A program made the position numbers and the translations under genes. A DNA stretch of 64,000 nucleotides from Chitinibacter sp046530675 (GTDB lineage Bacteria; Pseudomonadota; Gammaproteobacteria; Burkholderiales; Chitinibacteraceae), in NCBI RefSeq assembly GCF_046530675.1, contig NZ_CP172558.1:1798001-1862000 (forward strand), in the 5' to 3' direction. Positions 28,863-39,218 of the stretch are shown piece after piece; within the stretch, counting starts at the first letter, position 1; the number at the start of each line of letters is the position of its first letter. The notes beneath the pieces are model-generated. The model saw nothing but the letters and a program-made list of their open reading frames with translations, was not told the origin of the DNA and searched no databases.

Positions 28863-31172
28863 ATGCTGGAAATCGAAATCGACGGTAAAAAATTGACAGT
28901 TCCTGGTGGTAGCACCGTGATGGACGCAGCCAATTCAATTGGTGTGCATATCCCTCACTTTTGCTATCACAAAAAACTGTCGATTGCCGCAAATTGCCGT
29001 ATGTGCCTAGTTCAGGTCGAAAAAGCACCCAAGCCTTTACCGGCCTGTGCCACGCCTGTTACCGATGGTATGAAAGTATTTACCCATTCTGATCAGGCTG
29101 TGACTGCTCAGAAGGGTGTAATGGAATTTTTGCTGATCAATCACCCACTGGATTGCCCTATTTGCGACCAGGGTGGTGAGTGTCAGCTGCAGGATCTGGC
29201 CGTAGGTTATGGTCAGTCCGGTTCTGATTATGCAGAAGAAAAGCGCGTGGTTGCCAATAAAGACCTGGGTCCGCTGATTTCGACCGATATGACTCGCTGC
29301 ATCCATTGCAGCCGTTGTGTCCGCTTTACCGAAGAAATCGCCGGCTTCCAGGAACTGGGGATGGCCAATCGCGGTGAGTTTACCGAGGTAATGCCATTTA
29401 TTGGCAAAACGGTAAATTCCGAGATTTCCGGTAACGTGATCGACTTGTGTCCTGTTGGCGCTTTAACGAGCAAGCCTTTCCGCTACACCGCACGTACGTG
29501 GGAATTGTCTCGTCGTAAATCAGTGGGTGCGCACGATGGTCTGGGTTCTAACTTGATCGTTCAAGTGAAGAACAACAAAGTAATGCGCGTTCTGCCGCTG
29601 GAAAACGATGAAATCAACGAATGCTGGTTGTCTGACCGTGATCGTTATTCATACGAAGCATTGAATAGCGCAGAACGTCTGACTAAACCAATGCTTAAAC
29701 AAGGTGGCGTTTGGCAGGAAACTGATTGGCAAACTGCGCTGGAATATGTTGCCAATGGCCTGAAACAAGTCGTCGCCGAACACGGCAAAGACAGCGTTGC
29801 TGCTGTTGCTTCACCTAACAGTACCGTTGAGGAATTGTTTGCTTTGCGCAAACTGATGGCCGGCTTAGGTGTTGATTCGGTTCAAGCTTTTGTGCGTAAC
29901 GCAGATTTCTCGGCCAAAACACAAGGCGCAAAATGGCTGGGTCAGTCAATTGAAGAATTGGCACAGAACGAAGCCGTTCTGGTTGTTGGTTCAACGATTC
30001 GTAAAGAACAGCCATTGCTGGCGCAACGTTTGCGTCAATCAGTGAAAAAAGGCATGGCTTTGTCGCTGGTGAATGTGCACGGCGATGATTTGCTGACCAA
30101 GCTGGCTGGTGAGCTTGTTGTCCGCCCAGATCAACTGGTAGAAGGTTTGTTGCAAGTTGTTAAAGCGATTGTTGAGTTGAAATCAGCCTCTGTGCCAGCA
30201 GGTATTGACCTGAATGGTGTTGAAGTGACTGACGCGGCTCGCGCGATTGCACAAAGCTTCGAAGGCAAAGAAAAATCAGCCATCTTGCTTGGCAATATTG
30301 CCCAGCAATCTGCTCGTTATGCCGAAGTTTACGCTGCTGCCGCTGCTCTGGCTGCGCTCACTGGTGCCAAACTGGGTATTCCAGCTGCAAACGCCAATAG
30401 TGTTGGTGCAGAGCTGATCGGGGCAGATGCTGGTGGCAATGTGTTTGAGTCTGGCAAGAAAGCGTATGTATTCGTTGGTGTAGAGCCTGAGTACGATGCG
30501 CACAACGGCGCGCAAGCTTTGGCTGCAGCCAAACAGGCTGAAATGGTTGTGGTGATGTCTGCGTTCCAGAGCTGTGCAATGGATTACGCCGATGTCTTGC
30601 TGCCAATCTCTCCGTTCACTGAAACGTCTGGTACGTTTGTGAATATGGAAGGTAAAGCACAAAGCTTTAACGGCGTTGTCCGCCCATTGGGTGAAACACG
30701 CCCAGCTTGGAAAGTATTCCGTGTCTTGGGTAACGTCTTGGGCTTTAACGGCTTTGACTACAACTCATCGGAAGAAATTCGTGATGAAGCGCTGGCAGGT
30801 GACATTACAAGCCGCCTGAACAATGCCTTGGCGGCTTCTGTTGCAGTTGCAGCAAAATCAGCACAAGGTCTGGTTCGTTTGGGTGAAGTGCCTGTTTATC
30901 AAGGTGATTCAATTGTTCGTCGTGCGCCAAGCTTGCAGGCAACTGCTGATGCAGCGCTGGCGGCTACAGTTCGCCTCAATGCAGCGACCATCGCCAAACT
31001 TGGCTTCGTTGATGGTGGCAAAGCCATCGTTAAACAAGGGCAGGGTAGTGCTGAGCTGACCGTTAAGCTGGACGCAGGCCTGCAAGATGACGTCGTCCGT
31101 GTTGCAACGTCTCATCCTCTGACTCGCGATTTGGGCGAGATGGTGGGTGCTGTTGAAGTACTCAAAGGATAA
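28863..31172 (+). CDS. nuoG: NADH-quinone oxidoreductase subunit G
   Basis: A 769-residue subunit with several iron-sulfur centres. A ferredoxin-like N-terminus (HFCYHKKLSIAANCRMCLVQ), DCPICDQGGECQLQD with preceding His, and CIHCSRCVRF are visible, followed by a molybdopterin-oxidoreductase-like domain that is structural here. It starts 58 bp after nuoF, the widest gap in the cluster. Confidence 0.95.
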   Translation: MLEIEIDGKKLTVPGGSTVMDAANSIGVHIPHFCYHKKLSIAANCRMCLVQVEKAPKPLPACATPVTDGMKVFTHSDQAVTAQKGVMEFLLINHPLDCPICDQGGECQLQDLAVGYGQSGSDYAEEKRVVANKDLGPLISTDMTRCIHCSRCVRFTEEIAGFQELGMANRGEFTEVMPFIGKTVNSEISGNVIDLCPVGALTSKPFRYTARTWELSRRKSVGAHDGLGSNLIVQVKNNKVMRVLPLENDEINECWLSDRDRYSYEALNSAERLTKPMLKQGGVWQETDWQTALEYVANGLKQVVAEHGKDSVAAVASPNSTVEELFALRKLMAGLGVDSVQAFVRNADFSAKTQGAKWLGQSIEELAQNEAVLVVGSTIRKEQPLLAQRLRQSVKKGMALSLVNVHGDDLLTKLAGELVVRPDQLVEGLLQVVKAIVELKSASVPAGIDLNGVEVTDAARAIAQSFEGKEKSAILLGNIAQQSARYAEVYAAAAALAALTGAKLGIPAANANSVGAELIGADAGGNVFESGKKAYVFVGVEPEYDAHNGAQALAAAKQAEMVVVMSAFQSCAMDYADVLLPISPFTETSGTFVNMEGKAQSFNGVVRPLGETRPAWKVFRVLGNVLGFNGFDYNSSEEIRDEALAGDITSRLNNALAASVAVAAKSAQGLVRLGEVPVYQGDSIVRRAPSLQATADAALAATVRLNAATIAKLGFVDGGKAIVKQGQGSAELTVKLDAGLQDDVVRVATSHPLTRDLGEMVGAVEVLKG

Positions 31173-31182
31173 GGGGTAGATA

Positions 31183-32250
31183 ATGGAATTTCTACAAAAC
31201 ATCCTCGCTGGGTACTTGAGCGCAGAGACTGCTTATCAAGTGGCATTTCTGGTTTGGACTTTGCTCAAGATCGTGTTGATCGTTGCGCCGATTATGGGCG
31301 CAGTGGCTTACCTGACTTTGGCCGAGCGTAAAGTGATTGGTTATATGCAGATCCGTATCGGCCCGAACCGGGTTGGTCCGTTTGGTCTGCTGCAGCCAAT
31401 CGCTGACGGTGTGAAGCTCCTGCTTAAAGAGATCATTGCGCCTTCTGCTGCCGATAAGAAGTTATTCTTCTTGGCGCCTGTGATGGTATTGGTCCCTGCG
31501 CTAGCTGCATGGGCGGTTGTACCGTTTTACCCCGGGTATGTATTGGCTGATGTCAACGTAGGTTTGCTCTACGTGATGGCCATTACTTCGATGGGCGTTT
31601 ACGGTGTGATCCTGGCTGGCTGGGCGTCTAACTCGAAATACGCTTTCCTGGGTGGTATGCGTGCCGCAGCTCAGGTGATTTCGTACGAGTTGGCGATGGG
31701 CTTTGCGTTGGTTGGCGTGATCATGGTTTCAGGTAGCTTGAATCTGACGGCCATCGTAGAGCAACAGGGCTCGGGTGCAATGGGCGGCTCGATTCTGTCT
31801 TGGAATCTGATCCCGCTGCTGCCACTGTTCGTTGTTTACTTCATTGCTGGTGTTGCCGAGACCAACCGCGCGCCATTTGACGTTACCGAAGGTGAGTCCG
31901 AGATTGTTGCCGGTCACATGGTTGAATATTCAGGCATGAGTTTCGCACTGTTCTTCTTGGCTGAATACGCCAATATGATCCTGATTTCGGCGATGGCATC
32001 GGTGATGTTCCTGGGCGGCTGGTTATCTCCGTTCCCGGCATCGATTCCGGTTCTCGGTGCCGCAAGCCCACTGTGGTGGGTATTGAAAGTAGCATTCTTG
32101 CTGTTCTGCTTCTTGTGGTTCCGAGCTACTTTCCCGCGTTATCGCTACGACCAACTGATGCGCTTGGGCTGGAAGATTTTCATCCCTGTGACTTTGGTGT
32201 GGATTATCGTGGTCGGAGCCTGGATGCAGACCCCTTGGTCGATCTGGTAA
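31183..32250 (+). CDS. nuoH: NADH-quinone oxidoreductase subunit H
   Basis: A 355-residue membrane subunit that joins the peripheral arm to the proton channels and forms part of the quinone tunnel. About eight membrane segments; motifs AERKVIGYMQIRIGPNRVGP, AETNRAPFDVTEGESEIVAG and RATFPRYRYDQLM. Confidence 0.96.
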   Translation: MEFLQNILAGYLSAETAYQVAFLVWTLLKIVLIVAPIMGAVAYLTLAERKVIGYMQIRIGPNRVGPFGLLQPIADGVKLLLKEIIAPSAADKKLFFLAPVMVLVPALAAWAVVPFYPGYVLADVNVGLLYVMAITSMGVYGVILAGWASNSKYAFLGGMRAAAQVISYELAMGFALVGVIMVSGSLNLTAIVEQQGSGAMGGSILSWNLIPLLPLFVVYFIAGVAETNRAPFDVTEGESEIVAGHMVEYSGMSFALFFLAEYANMILISAMASVMFLGGWLSPFPASIPVLGAASPLWWVLKVAFLLFCFLWFRATFPRYRYDQLMRLGWKIFIPVTLVWIIVVGAWMQTPWSIW

Positions 32251-32268
32251 GAGAAAAGGACAGAGACC

Positions 32269-32760
32269 GTGGAAAAAATTTCGTATTTCTTTAAAACCTT
32301 CTTGCTGTGGGAGTTGGTGCTGGGTCTGAAATTGACTGGCCGCCACTTCTTCCAGCGCAAGATCACTGTTCAGTTTCCGGACGAAAAAACGCCGTACAGC
32401 CCGCGCTTTCGTGGTCTGCACGCGCAACGTCGTTATGCCAACGGTGAAGAGCGTTGTATTGCTTGTAAATTGTGTGAAGCAGTTTGCCCGGCAATGGCGA
32501 TTACGATCGAATCAGAAGCGCGCGAAGACGACAAAACACGTCGTACCAGCCGCTATGACATCGACCTGACAAAGTGCATTTTCTGTGGTTTCTGCGAAGA
32601 AGCCTGTCCAGTCGATGCCATTGTTGAAACACATATTTATGAATATCACGGTGAAAAACGTGGCGATTTGTATTACACCAAGCCGATGTTGCTGGCGGTA
32701 GGTGATCAATACGAAAAAGAAATCGCTGAGCGCAAAGCCGCTGATGCTAAATACCGCTAA
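32269..32760 (+). CDS. nuoI: NADH-quinone oxidoreductase subunit I
   Basis: A 163-residue subunit with two [4Fe-4S] clusters (N6a/N6b): CIACKLCEAVCPAMAI and CIFCGFCEEACPVDAI. GTG start preceded by AAAGGACAGAG. Confidence 0.96.
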   Translation: MEKISYFFKTFLLWELVLGLKLTGRHFFQRKITVQFPDEKTPYSPRFRGLHAQRRYANGEERCIACKLCEAVCPAMAITIESEAREDDKTRRTSRYDIDLTKCIFCGFCEEACPVDAIVETHIYEYHGEKRGDLYYTKPMLLAVGDQYEKEIAERKAADAKYR

Positions 32761-32772
32761 GGGTTTCGTGCT

Positions 32773-33411
32773 ATGGATATGAGTTTAGCGATTTTTTATG
32801 TATTTGCTGTCGTGCTGGTTTTTGCTGCTTTCCGTGTGATCACGGCAAAAAACCCGGTGCACGCCGTGCTGTACCTGGTTCTTTCGTTTTTCAATAGCGC
32901 GGTCCTCTGGATGCTGATGAAGGCCGAATTTCTGGCGGTTTCGTTGATTGTGATTTATGTCGGGGCAGTGATGGTATTGTTCCTGTTCGTGGTCATGATG
33001 CTCGATATCAACTTTGAAAAACTGCGTCAGAGCTTCTGGAAGTTCTTGCCGGTAGCCGGTACGGTGGCTGCGATCATGCTGGCCGAGATGGTGATGATTT
33101 TGACGCATCGTTTTGCCAAAATCGACAACGTCGTTGAGCCTTCGTTTAATACTGCGTCAGCCGAAGTGTTGGGGAAATTGATTTATACCCAATATTTCCT
33201 GCCATTCCAGTTGTCGGCTGTGCTGTTGCTCGTTGGTATGGTCGCTGCGATTGCACTGACGCTGCGTAAGCGTAAAAACACGAAATACATTAATCCGGGT
33301 GATCAAATTCGCGTGAAACGTGAAGATCGTGTTCGCATGGTGAAAATGAAGTCTGAGCCTAAATTCGTCGCTGACAATGCATCAGCTGGCGAAAACAAGC
33401 CTGCTGCATAA
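32773..33411 (+). CDS. nuoJ: NADH-quinone oxidoreductase subunit J
   Basis: A 212-residue membrane subunit with five hydrophobic segments. Its early motif NPVHAVLYLVLSFFNSAVLW and the YVGAVMVLFLFVVMMLD helix are typical. The last 40 residues are hydrophilic and basic. Confidence 0.94.
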   Translation: MDMSLAIFYVFAVVLVFAAFRVITAKNPVHAVLYLVLSFFNSAVLWMLMKAEFLAVSLIVIYVGAVMVLFLFVVMMLDINFEKLRQSFWKFLPVAGTVAAIMLAEMVMILTHRFAKIDNVVEPSFNTASAEVLGKLIYTQYFLPFQLSAVLLLVGMVAAIALTLRKRKNTKYINPGDQIRVKREDRVRMVKMKSEPKFVADNASAGENKPAA

Positions 33412-33423
33412 TAGGGGACGACA

Positions 33424-33729
33424 GTGCTAACGCTTACACATTACCTCGTACTTGGCGCAATCATGTTTGCTGTCAGTGTATTTGGCATCTTCATGAACCG
33501 TAAAAACCTGATCGTATTGCTGATGGCAATCGAGCTGATGCTTTTGTCGGTCAACATGAACTTCATCGCGTTTTCGCAGTTTTTGGGCGACACCGCGGGT
33601 CAGATTTTCGTCTTCTTTATCCTGACCGTAGCCGCGGCAGAATCTGCCATCGGCTTGGCGATCTTGGTGGTGCTCTTCCGTAATCTGCGGTCGATCGACG
33701 TCGAAGATCTGGATAGTCTGAAGGGTTAA
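33424..33729 (+). CDS. nuoK: NADH-quinone oxidoreductase subunit K
   Basis: A 101-residue membrane subunit with three helices, including buried glutamates in LLMAIELMLLSVNMNF and VAAAESAIGLAILV that serve proton transfer in the family. GTG start. Confidence 0.95.
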   Translation: MLTLTHYLVLGAIMFAVSVFGIFMNRKNLIVLLMAIELMLLSVNMNFIAFSQFLGDTAGQIFVFFILTVAAAESAIGLAILVVLFRNLRSIDVEDLDSLKG

Positions 33730-33761
33730 ACCGGACAACATTAAATCGGATAAGAATACCA

Positions 33762-35804
33762 ATGGACATGAAATCGATTTATCTGCTGATCCCGCTTGCG
33801 CCGCTGTTTGGCGCGCTGATTGCCGGCCTGTTTGGCTGGTTAATCGGCCGCCGCGCAGCACACTGCGTTACCATTGCGGGCGTTGCCGTTTCATTCGGCT
33901 TATCAGCATACGTGCTGCAGTATTTGCTTGCAGGTGGCGAATCATTTAACGGTACGGTATATACCTGGCTTACCGTCAATGGCGTTGATCTGAACGTCGG
34001 CTTTCTGGTCGACAATCTGACCGCCATGATGATGTGTGTGGTGACTTTTGTATCGCTGATGGTGCACTTGTACACTATTGGCTATATGCACGAAGACCCG
34101 GGCTATCAGCGTTTCTTTAGTTATATCTCGCTGTTTACTTTCTCAATGTTGATGCTCGTGATGAGTAACAACTTTGTGCAGCTGTTCTTTGGCTGGGAAG
34201 CGGTGGGTCTGGTTTCGTACTTGCTGATTGGCTTCTGGTTCAAACGTCCAACTGCGACATTTGCCAACCTGAAGGCATTCCTGGTTAACCGGGTCGGTGA
34301 CTTTGGTTTCCTGCTGGGTATCGGTCTGGTCTTGGCGCACTTTGGCTCGCTTGATTACGCCGAAGTATTCGCCAAAGCGCCTGAGCTGCAAAATGCCACA
34401 ATCAGCATCTTGCCTGGTACGACTTGGTCGCTGATGACAGTAACGTGCATCTTGCTGTTTATTGGTGCGATGGGTAAATCAGCGCAATTTCCGCTGCATG
34501 TGTGGCTGCCGGATTCAATGGAAGGCCCGACACCGATCTCCGCTCTGATTCACGCGGCAACGATGGTAACAGCGGGTATCTTCATGGTTTCACGCATGTC
34601 GCCATTGTTCGAGATGTCGGAAACTGCACTGAACTTTGTATTGGTGATTGGTGCTATTACTGCGCTGTTCATGGGCTTTCTGGGCATTATTCAGAACGAC
34701 ATCAAACGCGTGGTTGCCTACTCAACGCTGTCTCAGTTGGGTTATATGACCGTCGCTTTGGGCGCATCTGCTTACTCGGTAGCGGTGTTCCACCTGATGA
34801 CGCATGCGTTCTTTAAAGCCTTGCTGTTCCTTGCTGCAGGTTCGGTCATTATGGGTATGCATCACGATCAAGACATCCGCAATATGGGTGGCTTGCGTAA
34901 ATACATGCCATTCACTTGGATTACCTCACTGCTCGGTTCATTAGCGCTGATTGGTACGCCGTTCCTGTCAGGTTTCTACTCAAAAGATTCGATCATCTTG
35001 GCTGTACAAGCTTCAACGCTGCCAGGTGCTGGTTTTGCCTACTTCGCGGTTGTGGCTGGTGTCTTTGTGACTGCGTTCTACTCATTCCGGATGTACTTCC
35101 TGGTATTCCACGGTAAAGAGCAATGGATGCAAAAAGGTCATCACCATGCACATGATCCGAAAGAACATGATGAGGATGAGCATCATCATGGTTTGGGTCC
35201 AAACGATAAACCGCACGAAAGTCCATGGGTTGTGACTTTGCCATTGGTATTGTTGGCAATTCCTTCTGTCTTGATCGGTGCATATGCAATGACACCAATG
35301 CTGGTGGGCGATTTCTTCAAAGACGTGATTTTTGTTAATCATGAACTGCACGGCGCCATGGAAGCGGTGGGCGAGCATGCTGAAGATTGGTACCACATGG
35401 GCATGCACGCCTTTGTTACGCTGCCGTTCTGGCTGGCAGTTGCGGGTGTCGTAAGCGCTTACTTCTTCTACATGGTTAAGCCAGCAATTCCAGCCGCTTT
35501 GGATAGTTTTTTTACTTCGATTGGCGTGAAAAAACTGCTCGAAGAAAAATATTATATGGATCACTTGTACATCAATGGATTCGCTGCAGGCGGGCGCGCA
35601 TTGGGTACTGTGTTGTGGAAAGTGGGTGATACGCTGCTGATTGATGGTTTGATTGTGAACGGTACGGCTAAATTGGTTGGATTGTTCTCTAATCTGACGC
35701 GTCGTCTCCAAAGCGGTTATATCTATCACTACGCATTTGCCATGATTCTCGGCGCGATGTTGCTGCTGACGATTTGGTTGGGTGGTTTACTGCAAGTGCA
35801 GTAA
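33762..35804 (+). CDS. nuoL: NADH-quinone oxidoreductase subunit L
   Basis: A 680-residue antiporter-like subunit at the distal end of the membrane arm, with a lateral helix at its C-terminus. Conserved channel motifs include FFGWEAVGLVSYLLIGFW and DSMEGPTPISALIHAATMV. A His/Asp/Glu-rich soluble stretch (encoded at 35139-35189) interrupts two membrane segments in the C-terminal part. Confidence 0.95.
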   Translation: MDMKSIYLLIPLAPLFGALIAGLFGWLIGRRAAHCVTIAGVAVSFGLSAYVLQYLLAGGESFNGTVYTWLTVNGVDLNVGFLVDNLTAMMMCVVTFVSLMVHLYTIGYMHEDPGYQRFFSYISLFTFSMLMLVMSNNFVQLFFGWEAVGLVSYLLIGFWFKRPTATFANLKAFLVNRVGDFGFLLGIGLVLAHFGSLDYAEVFAKAPELQNATISILPGTTWSLMTVTCILLFIGAMGKSAQFPLHVWLPDSMEGPTPISALIHAATMVTAGIFMVSRMSPLFEMSETALNFVLVIGAITALFMGFLGIIQNDIKRVVAYSTLSQLGYMTVALGASAYSVAVFHLMTHAFFKALLFLAAGSVIMGMHHDQDIRNMGGLRKYMPFTWITSLLGSLALIGTPFLSGFYSKDSIILAVQASTLPGAGFAYFAVVAGVFVTAFYSFRMYFLVFHGKEQWMQKGHHHAHDPKEHDEDEHHHGLGPNDKPHESPWVVTLPLVLLAIPSVLIGAYAMTPMLVGDFFKDVIFVNHELHGAMEAVGEHAEDWYHMGMHAFVTLPFWLAVAGVVSAYFFYMVKPAIPAALDSFFTSIGVKKLLEEKYYMDHLYINGFAAGGRALGTVLWKVGDTLLIDGLIVNGTAKLVGLFSNLTRRLQSGYIYHYAFAMILGAMLLLTIWLGGLLQVQ

Positions 35805-35854
35805 TCAGTGGGTTCACTGATTGCCAGATTTAATTAATAACAAGTAGGTTAACT

Positions 35855-37360
35855 ATGACGGGTAATCTCCTCAGCCTTGCGATCTGGATGCCAATTTTGG
35901 CTGGCCTGATCGTGCTCGCGACAGGAAGCGATAAAAATGCTCCTGCTGCGCGCTGGCTGGCGCTCATTGGCGCTTTGGCCTCTTTCCTGGTAACGATTCC
36001 GCTATATACCGGTTTCGATATTCTTCATGGCGGCATGCAATTTGAAGAAATGAAACCTTGGATTCAGAGTTTGAACATTAACTATCACTTGGGTGTCGAT
36101 GGCTTGTCGATGTTCTTTGTGATCCTGAATAGCTTTACCACTTTGATGGTGGTATTGGCTGGCTGGCAAGTCATTGAAAAGCGTGTAGCACAATACATGG
36201 CGGCATTCCTGATTATGTCAGGTCTGATCAACGGTGCATTCGTTGCTCTGGACGCGATTCTGTTCTACGTGTTCTTTGAAGCGATGTTGATTCCAATGTA
36301 CCTGATCATCGGTATCTGGGGTGGGCCACGCCGCGTCTATGCGTCGGTGAAGTTCTTTCTCTATACCTTGATGGGTTCGCTGCTGACTTTGGTTGCGTTT
36401 ATCTATCTGTATTATCAGACTGGTGGCAGTTTCGAGATTGCTGAATACCATCGCCTGCCTTTGGGTATGGCTGCGCAAACCTTGCTGTTGGTTGCATTCT
36501 TCTTCGCTTTTGCAGTGAAAGTGCCAATGTGGCCAGTTCACACTTGGTTGCCGGATGCTCACGTTGAAGCCCCAACCGGTGGTTCGATGGTGCTGGCAGC
36601 GATTACGCTCAAACTCGGTGCTTACGGTTTCCTGCGATTCGCTTTGCCGATTGCGCCAGATGCCTCCAGGGAGTATGCCTGGCTATTCGTAGCACTGTCG
36701 CTGGTTGCAGTCGTATACATCGGTATGGTTGCTTTGGTGCAAACCGATATGAAAAAGCTGGTGGCATATTCTTCGATTTCCCATATGGGTTTCGTGACAC
36801 TGGGCTTCTTTATGTTTGGCGGCCTCAATGGCAACGAGCTGAACGCATGGGCTGTTGAAGGCGCTTTGCTGCAAATGATTTCGCACGGTTTTGTTTCTGC
36901 TGCGATGTTCTTCTGCATTGGTGTCATGTATGACCGCGTCCATAGCCGCAAGATTGCCGATTATGGTGGTGTTGCGAACAAGATGCCGATTTTTGCTGCT
37001 TTCATGATGTTGTTTGCGATGGCCAACTCGGGTCTGCCAGCCACTTCAGGCTTTGCCGGTGAATTCATGGTGATTTTGGGGGCGGTTCAAGTTAATTTCT
37101 GGTATGCCGCTGCGGCAGCCCTGACTTTGATTTTCGGCGCGGCCTATACCTTGTGGATGTATAAACGCGTGATTTTTGGTGATGTGGCAAATGATAATGT
37201 TGCTGAACTGAAAGACGTAAATACTCGCGAATTCTTGGTTTTGGCTATTTTGGCCATTGCAGTATTGGGCATGGGTTTATTCCCGAAACCATTTACTGAT
37301 GTGATGCACCAGTCAGTGAATGACCTGATCTGGCACGTTTCGCAAACCAAGCTCCACTAA
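35855..37360 (+). CDS. nuoM: NADH-quinone oxidoreductase subunit M
   Basis: A 501-residue antiporter-like proton-channel subunit with about 14 membrane segments. Motifs are FFEAMLIPMYLIIGIWGG, PVHTWLPDAHVEAPTGGS and KKLVAYSSISHMGFV. About 50 bp after nuoL. Confidence 0.95.
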   Translation: MTGNLLSLAIWMPILAGLIVLATGSDKNAPAARWLALIGALASFLVTIPLYTGFDILHGGMQFEEMKPWIQSLNINYHLGVDGLSMFFVILNSFTTLMVVLAGWQVIEKRVAQYMAAFLIMSGLINGAFVALDAILFYVFFEAMLIPMYLIIGIWGGPRRVYASVKFFLYTLMGSLLTLVAFIYLYYQTGGSFEIAEYHRLPLGMAAQTLLLVAFFFAFAVKVPMWPVHTWLPDAHVEAPTGGSMVLAAITLKLGAYGFLRFALPIAPDASREYAWLFVALSLVAVVYIGMVALVQTDMKKLVAYSSISHMGFVTLGFFMFGGLNGNELNAWAVEGALLQMISHGFVSAAMFFCIGVMYDRVHSRKIADYGGVANKMPIFAAFMMLFAMANSGLPATSGFAGEFMVILGAVQVNFWYAAAAALTLIFGAAYTLWMYKRVIFGDVANDNVAELKDVNTREFLVLAILAIAVLGMGLFPKPFTDVMHQSVNDLIWHVSQTKLH

Positions 37361-37390
37361 TAATCGACTTTAATAAAGTAGGCTAGAACC

Positions 37391-38851
37391 ATGACCTGGA
37401 CCAGTCTTAATCCATGGGTGGCAACGCCAGAGATTTTCTTGCTCTGTGCGGTATGTGTCATCCTGCTGATTGATTTATTTATCAGTGATGCCAAACGCGG
37501 TATCACCTATGTATTGACCTTGCTCACTTTGGGTGTAACCGCTGCGCTGGTTGTGGCTGGTCACGAGCCACAAGCTCGTCTCGGCTTTAGTAATTCTTTC
37601 CTGGCTGATGCCCTGTCTGATTACGCCAAACTGGGTATGATTCTGGGTGTTGCCCTGGTATTGGTCTACAGCCGTTCATACGCAAAGGCTAGAGGGCTAT
37701 ACCGTGGTGAATTCTTTACTCTCTCGCTATTTTCCCTATTGGGAATGATGGTGATGGCGTCGGCGGTTAACTTCCTGACCCTGTACGTGGGTCTGGAGCT
37801 GATGTCGCTGTCGATCTACGCCATGGTCGCGCTCAATCGTGAATCATTTGCTTCAACTGAAGCGGCGATGAAGTACTTTGTCTTGGGTGCTTTGGCGTCT
37901 GGGATGTTGCTGTATGGCATGTCAATGCTGTACGGCGCGACAGGTAGTCTTGATGTATTTGTAATTGCAAAAGCCATTCAGTCAGGCTCTGCAAACAATT
38001 TGCTGGTTATTTTCGGTCTGGTTTTTGTTGTGACTGGCCTTGGCTTCAAGTTTGGCGCGGTACCATTCCATATGTGGGTGCCCGATGTTTACCAAGGCGC
38101 GCCAACGCCAATGACGCAGTTGATTTCAACTGCGCCAAAAGTGGCTGTTTTTGTCTTTACCTTGCGTGTATTGGCTCAGGCTTTGGAAGGTTTCGCACCA
38201 GACTGGCGCGGTATGCTGATGATCTTGGCGGTCTTGTCAATTGGTCTGGGTAATATCACTGCGATTGCCCAAAGCAATATCAAGCGTATGTTTGGTTATT
38301 CGACCATTTCTCATATGGGCTTTGTCTTGCTGGGTATTTTGGTGGCCACACCGAATGGCTACGCGGCCTCCTTCTTTTATGTCATCAGCTATGTATTGAT
38401 GGGCGCTGCAGGTTTTGGTTTGTTGATGCTGCTGTCGCGTGAAGGCTTTGAAGCAGATCAGATTACTGATTTGAAAGGCTTGAATCAGCGCAGCCCATGG
38501 TTTGCCTTGATGATGTTGTTCACCATGTTCTCGATGGCGGGGATTCCTGTTTTTCTGGGGTTCTTTGCGAAACTGTCGGTCTTGAAAGAGATCGTTAATA
38601 TGCAAATGGTGTGGCTGGCTGTCATCGCCGTAGCATTCTCGCTGATCGGGGCGTTCTACTATCTACGTGTTGTTAAAGTCATGTACTTTGACGATGCCGA
38701 GTCGAATGAGCCGTTACAGGGCTGCATGATTAGCAAAGTCGTATTGTCAGTCAATTGTCTGCTGTTGCTGATGCTTGGCTTGATGCCAAATCAGATGATG
38801 ACCTTGCTGATTGATGCGGTTCAGCGTTCAATTATTCCGGGCTCATATTAA
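37391..38851 (+). CDS. nuoN: NADH-quinone oxidoreductase subunit N
   Basis: A 486-residue antiporter-like proton-channel subunit, last of the canonical 14. LYVGLELMSLSIYAMVAL, PFHMWVPDVYQGAPTPMTQ and IKRMFGYSTISHMGFVLLG mark the channel helices. Confidence 0.95.
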   Translation: MTWTSLNPWVATPEIFLLCAVCVILLIDLFISDAKRGITYVLTLLTLGVTAALVVAGHEPQARLGFSNSFLADALSDYAKLGMILGVALVLVYSRSYAKARGLYRGEFFTLSLFSLLGMMVMASAVNFLTLYVGLELMSLSIYAMVALNRESFASTEAAMKYFVLGALASGMLLYGMSMLYGATGSLDVFVIAKAIQSGSANNLLVIFGLVFVVTGLGFKFGAVPFHMWVPDVYQGAPTPMTQLISTAPKVAVFVFTLRVLAQALEGFAPDWRGMLMILAVLSIGLGNITAIAQSNIKRMFGYSTISHMGFVLLGILVATPNGYAASFFYVISYVLMGAAGFGLLMLLSREGFEADQITDLKGLNQRSPWFALMMLFTMFSMAGIPVFLGFFAKLSVLKEIVNMQMVWLAVIAVAFSLIGAFYYLRVVKVMYFDDAESNEPLQGCMISKVVLSVNCLLLLMLGLMPNQMMTLLIDAVQRSIIPGSY

Positions 38852-38856
38852 TCAAC

Positions 38857-39156
38857 ATGCAAAATTTGCTTGTGATTGGCTCTTTGGCGGCTTTGGCCGC
38901 CAATTTGCCTTTTTTGTCTGACAAAATCCTGTTCGTTTTTATACCCAAGTCAGGGCGTAAGAATTTTTGCTGGCGCGTGCTTGAATTGGGTTTGCTGTTT
39001 TTGTTGCTAGGTTTGCTGGCGAGATTGATTGAAGGGCAGCTTAGTCCGGTTCATCCACAGAACTGGCCATTTTATGTGAGCACATTGGCGTTATTTAGCG
39101 TGCTTGCATGGCCGGGCTTTGTCTGGCGATTTTTCTGGCGCAAACCAGGATTGTGA
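38857..39156 (+). CDS. DUF2818 family membrane protein
   Basis: A 99-residue protein with three hydrophobic segments, starting MQNLLVIGSLAALAANLPFL. DUF2818 genes regularly follow nuoN in betaproteobacteria; here the gap is only 5 bp. That position suggests a link to complex I, but no function is established. Confidence 0.82.
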   Translation: MQNLLVIGSLAALAANLPFLSDKILFVFIPKSGRKNFCWRVLELGLLFLLLGLLARLIEGQLSPVHPQNWPFYVSTLALFSVLAWPGFVWRFFWRKPGL

Positions 39157-39178
39157 TGTAAAGGAATGGCTTAAATCC

Positions 39179-39207
39179 TTGCCAAAGTAATTGAGGCCGT
39201 TTATTAT
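39179..39207 (+). promoter_or_regulatory. Predicted tRNA-Val promoter
   Basis: TTGCCA (39179-39184), a 17-nt spacer and TATTAT (39202-39207), 11 nt before the mature tRNA. Confidence 0.65.
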
Positions 39208-39218
39208 TGCGCTTCCCT

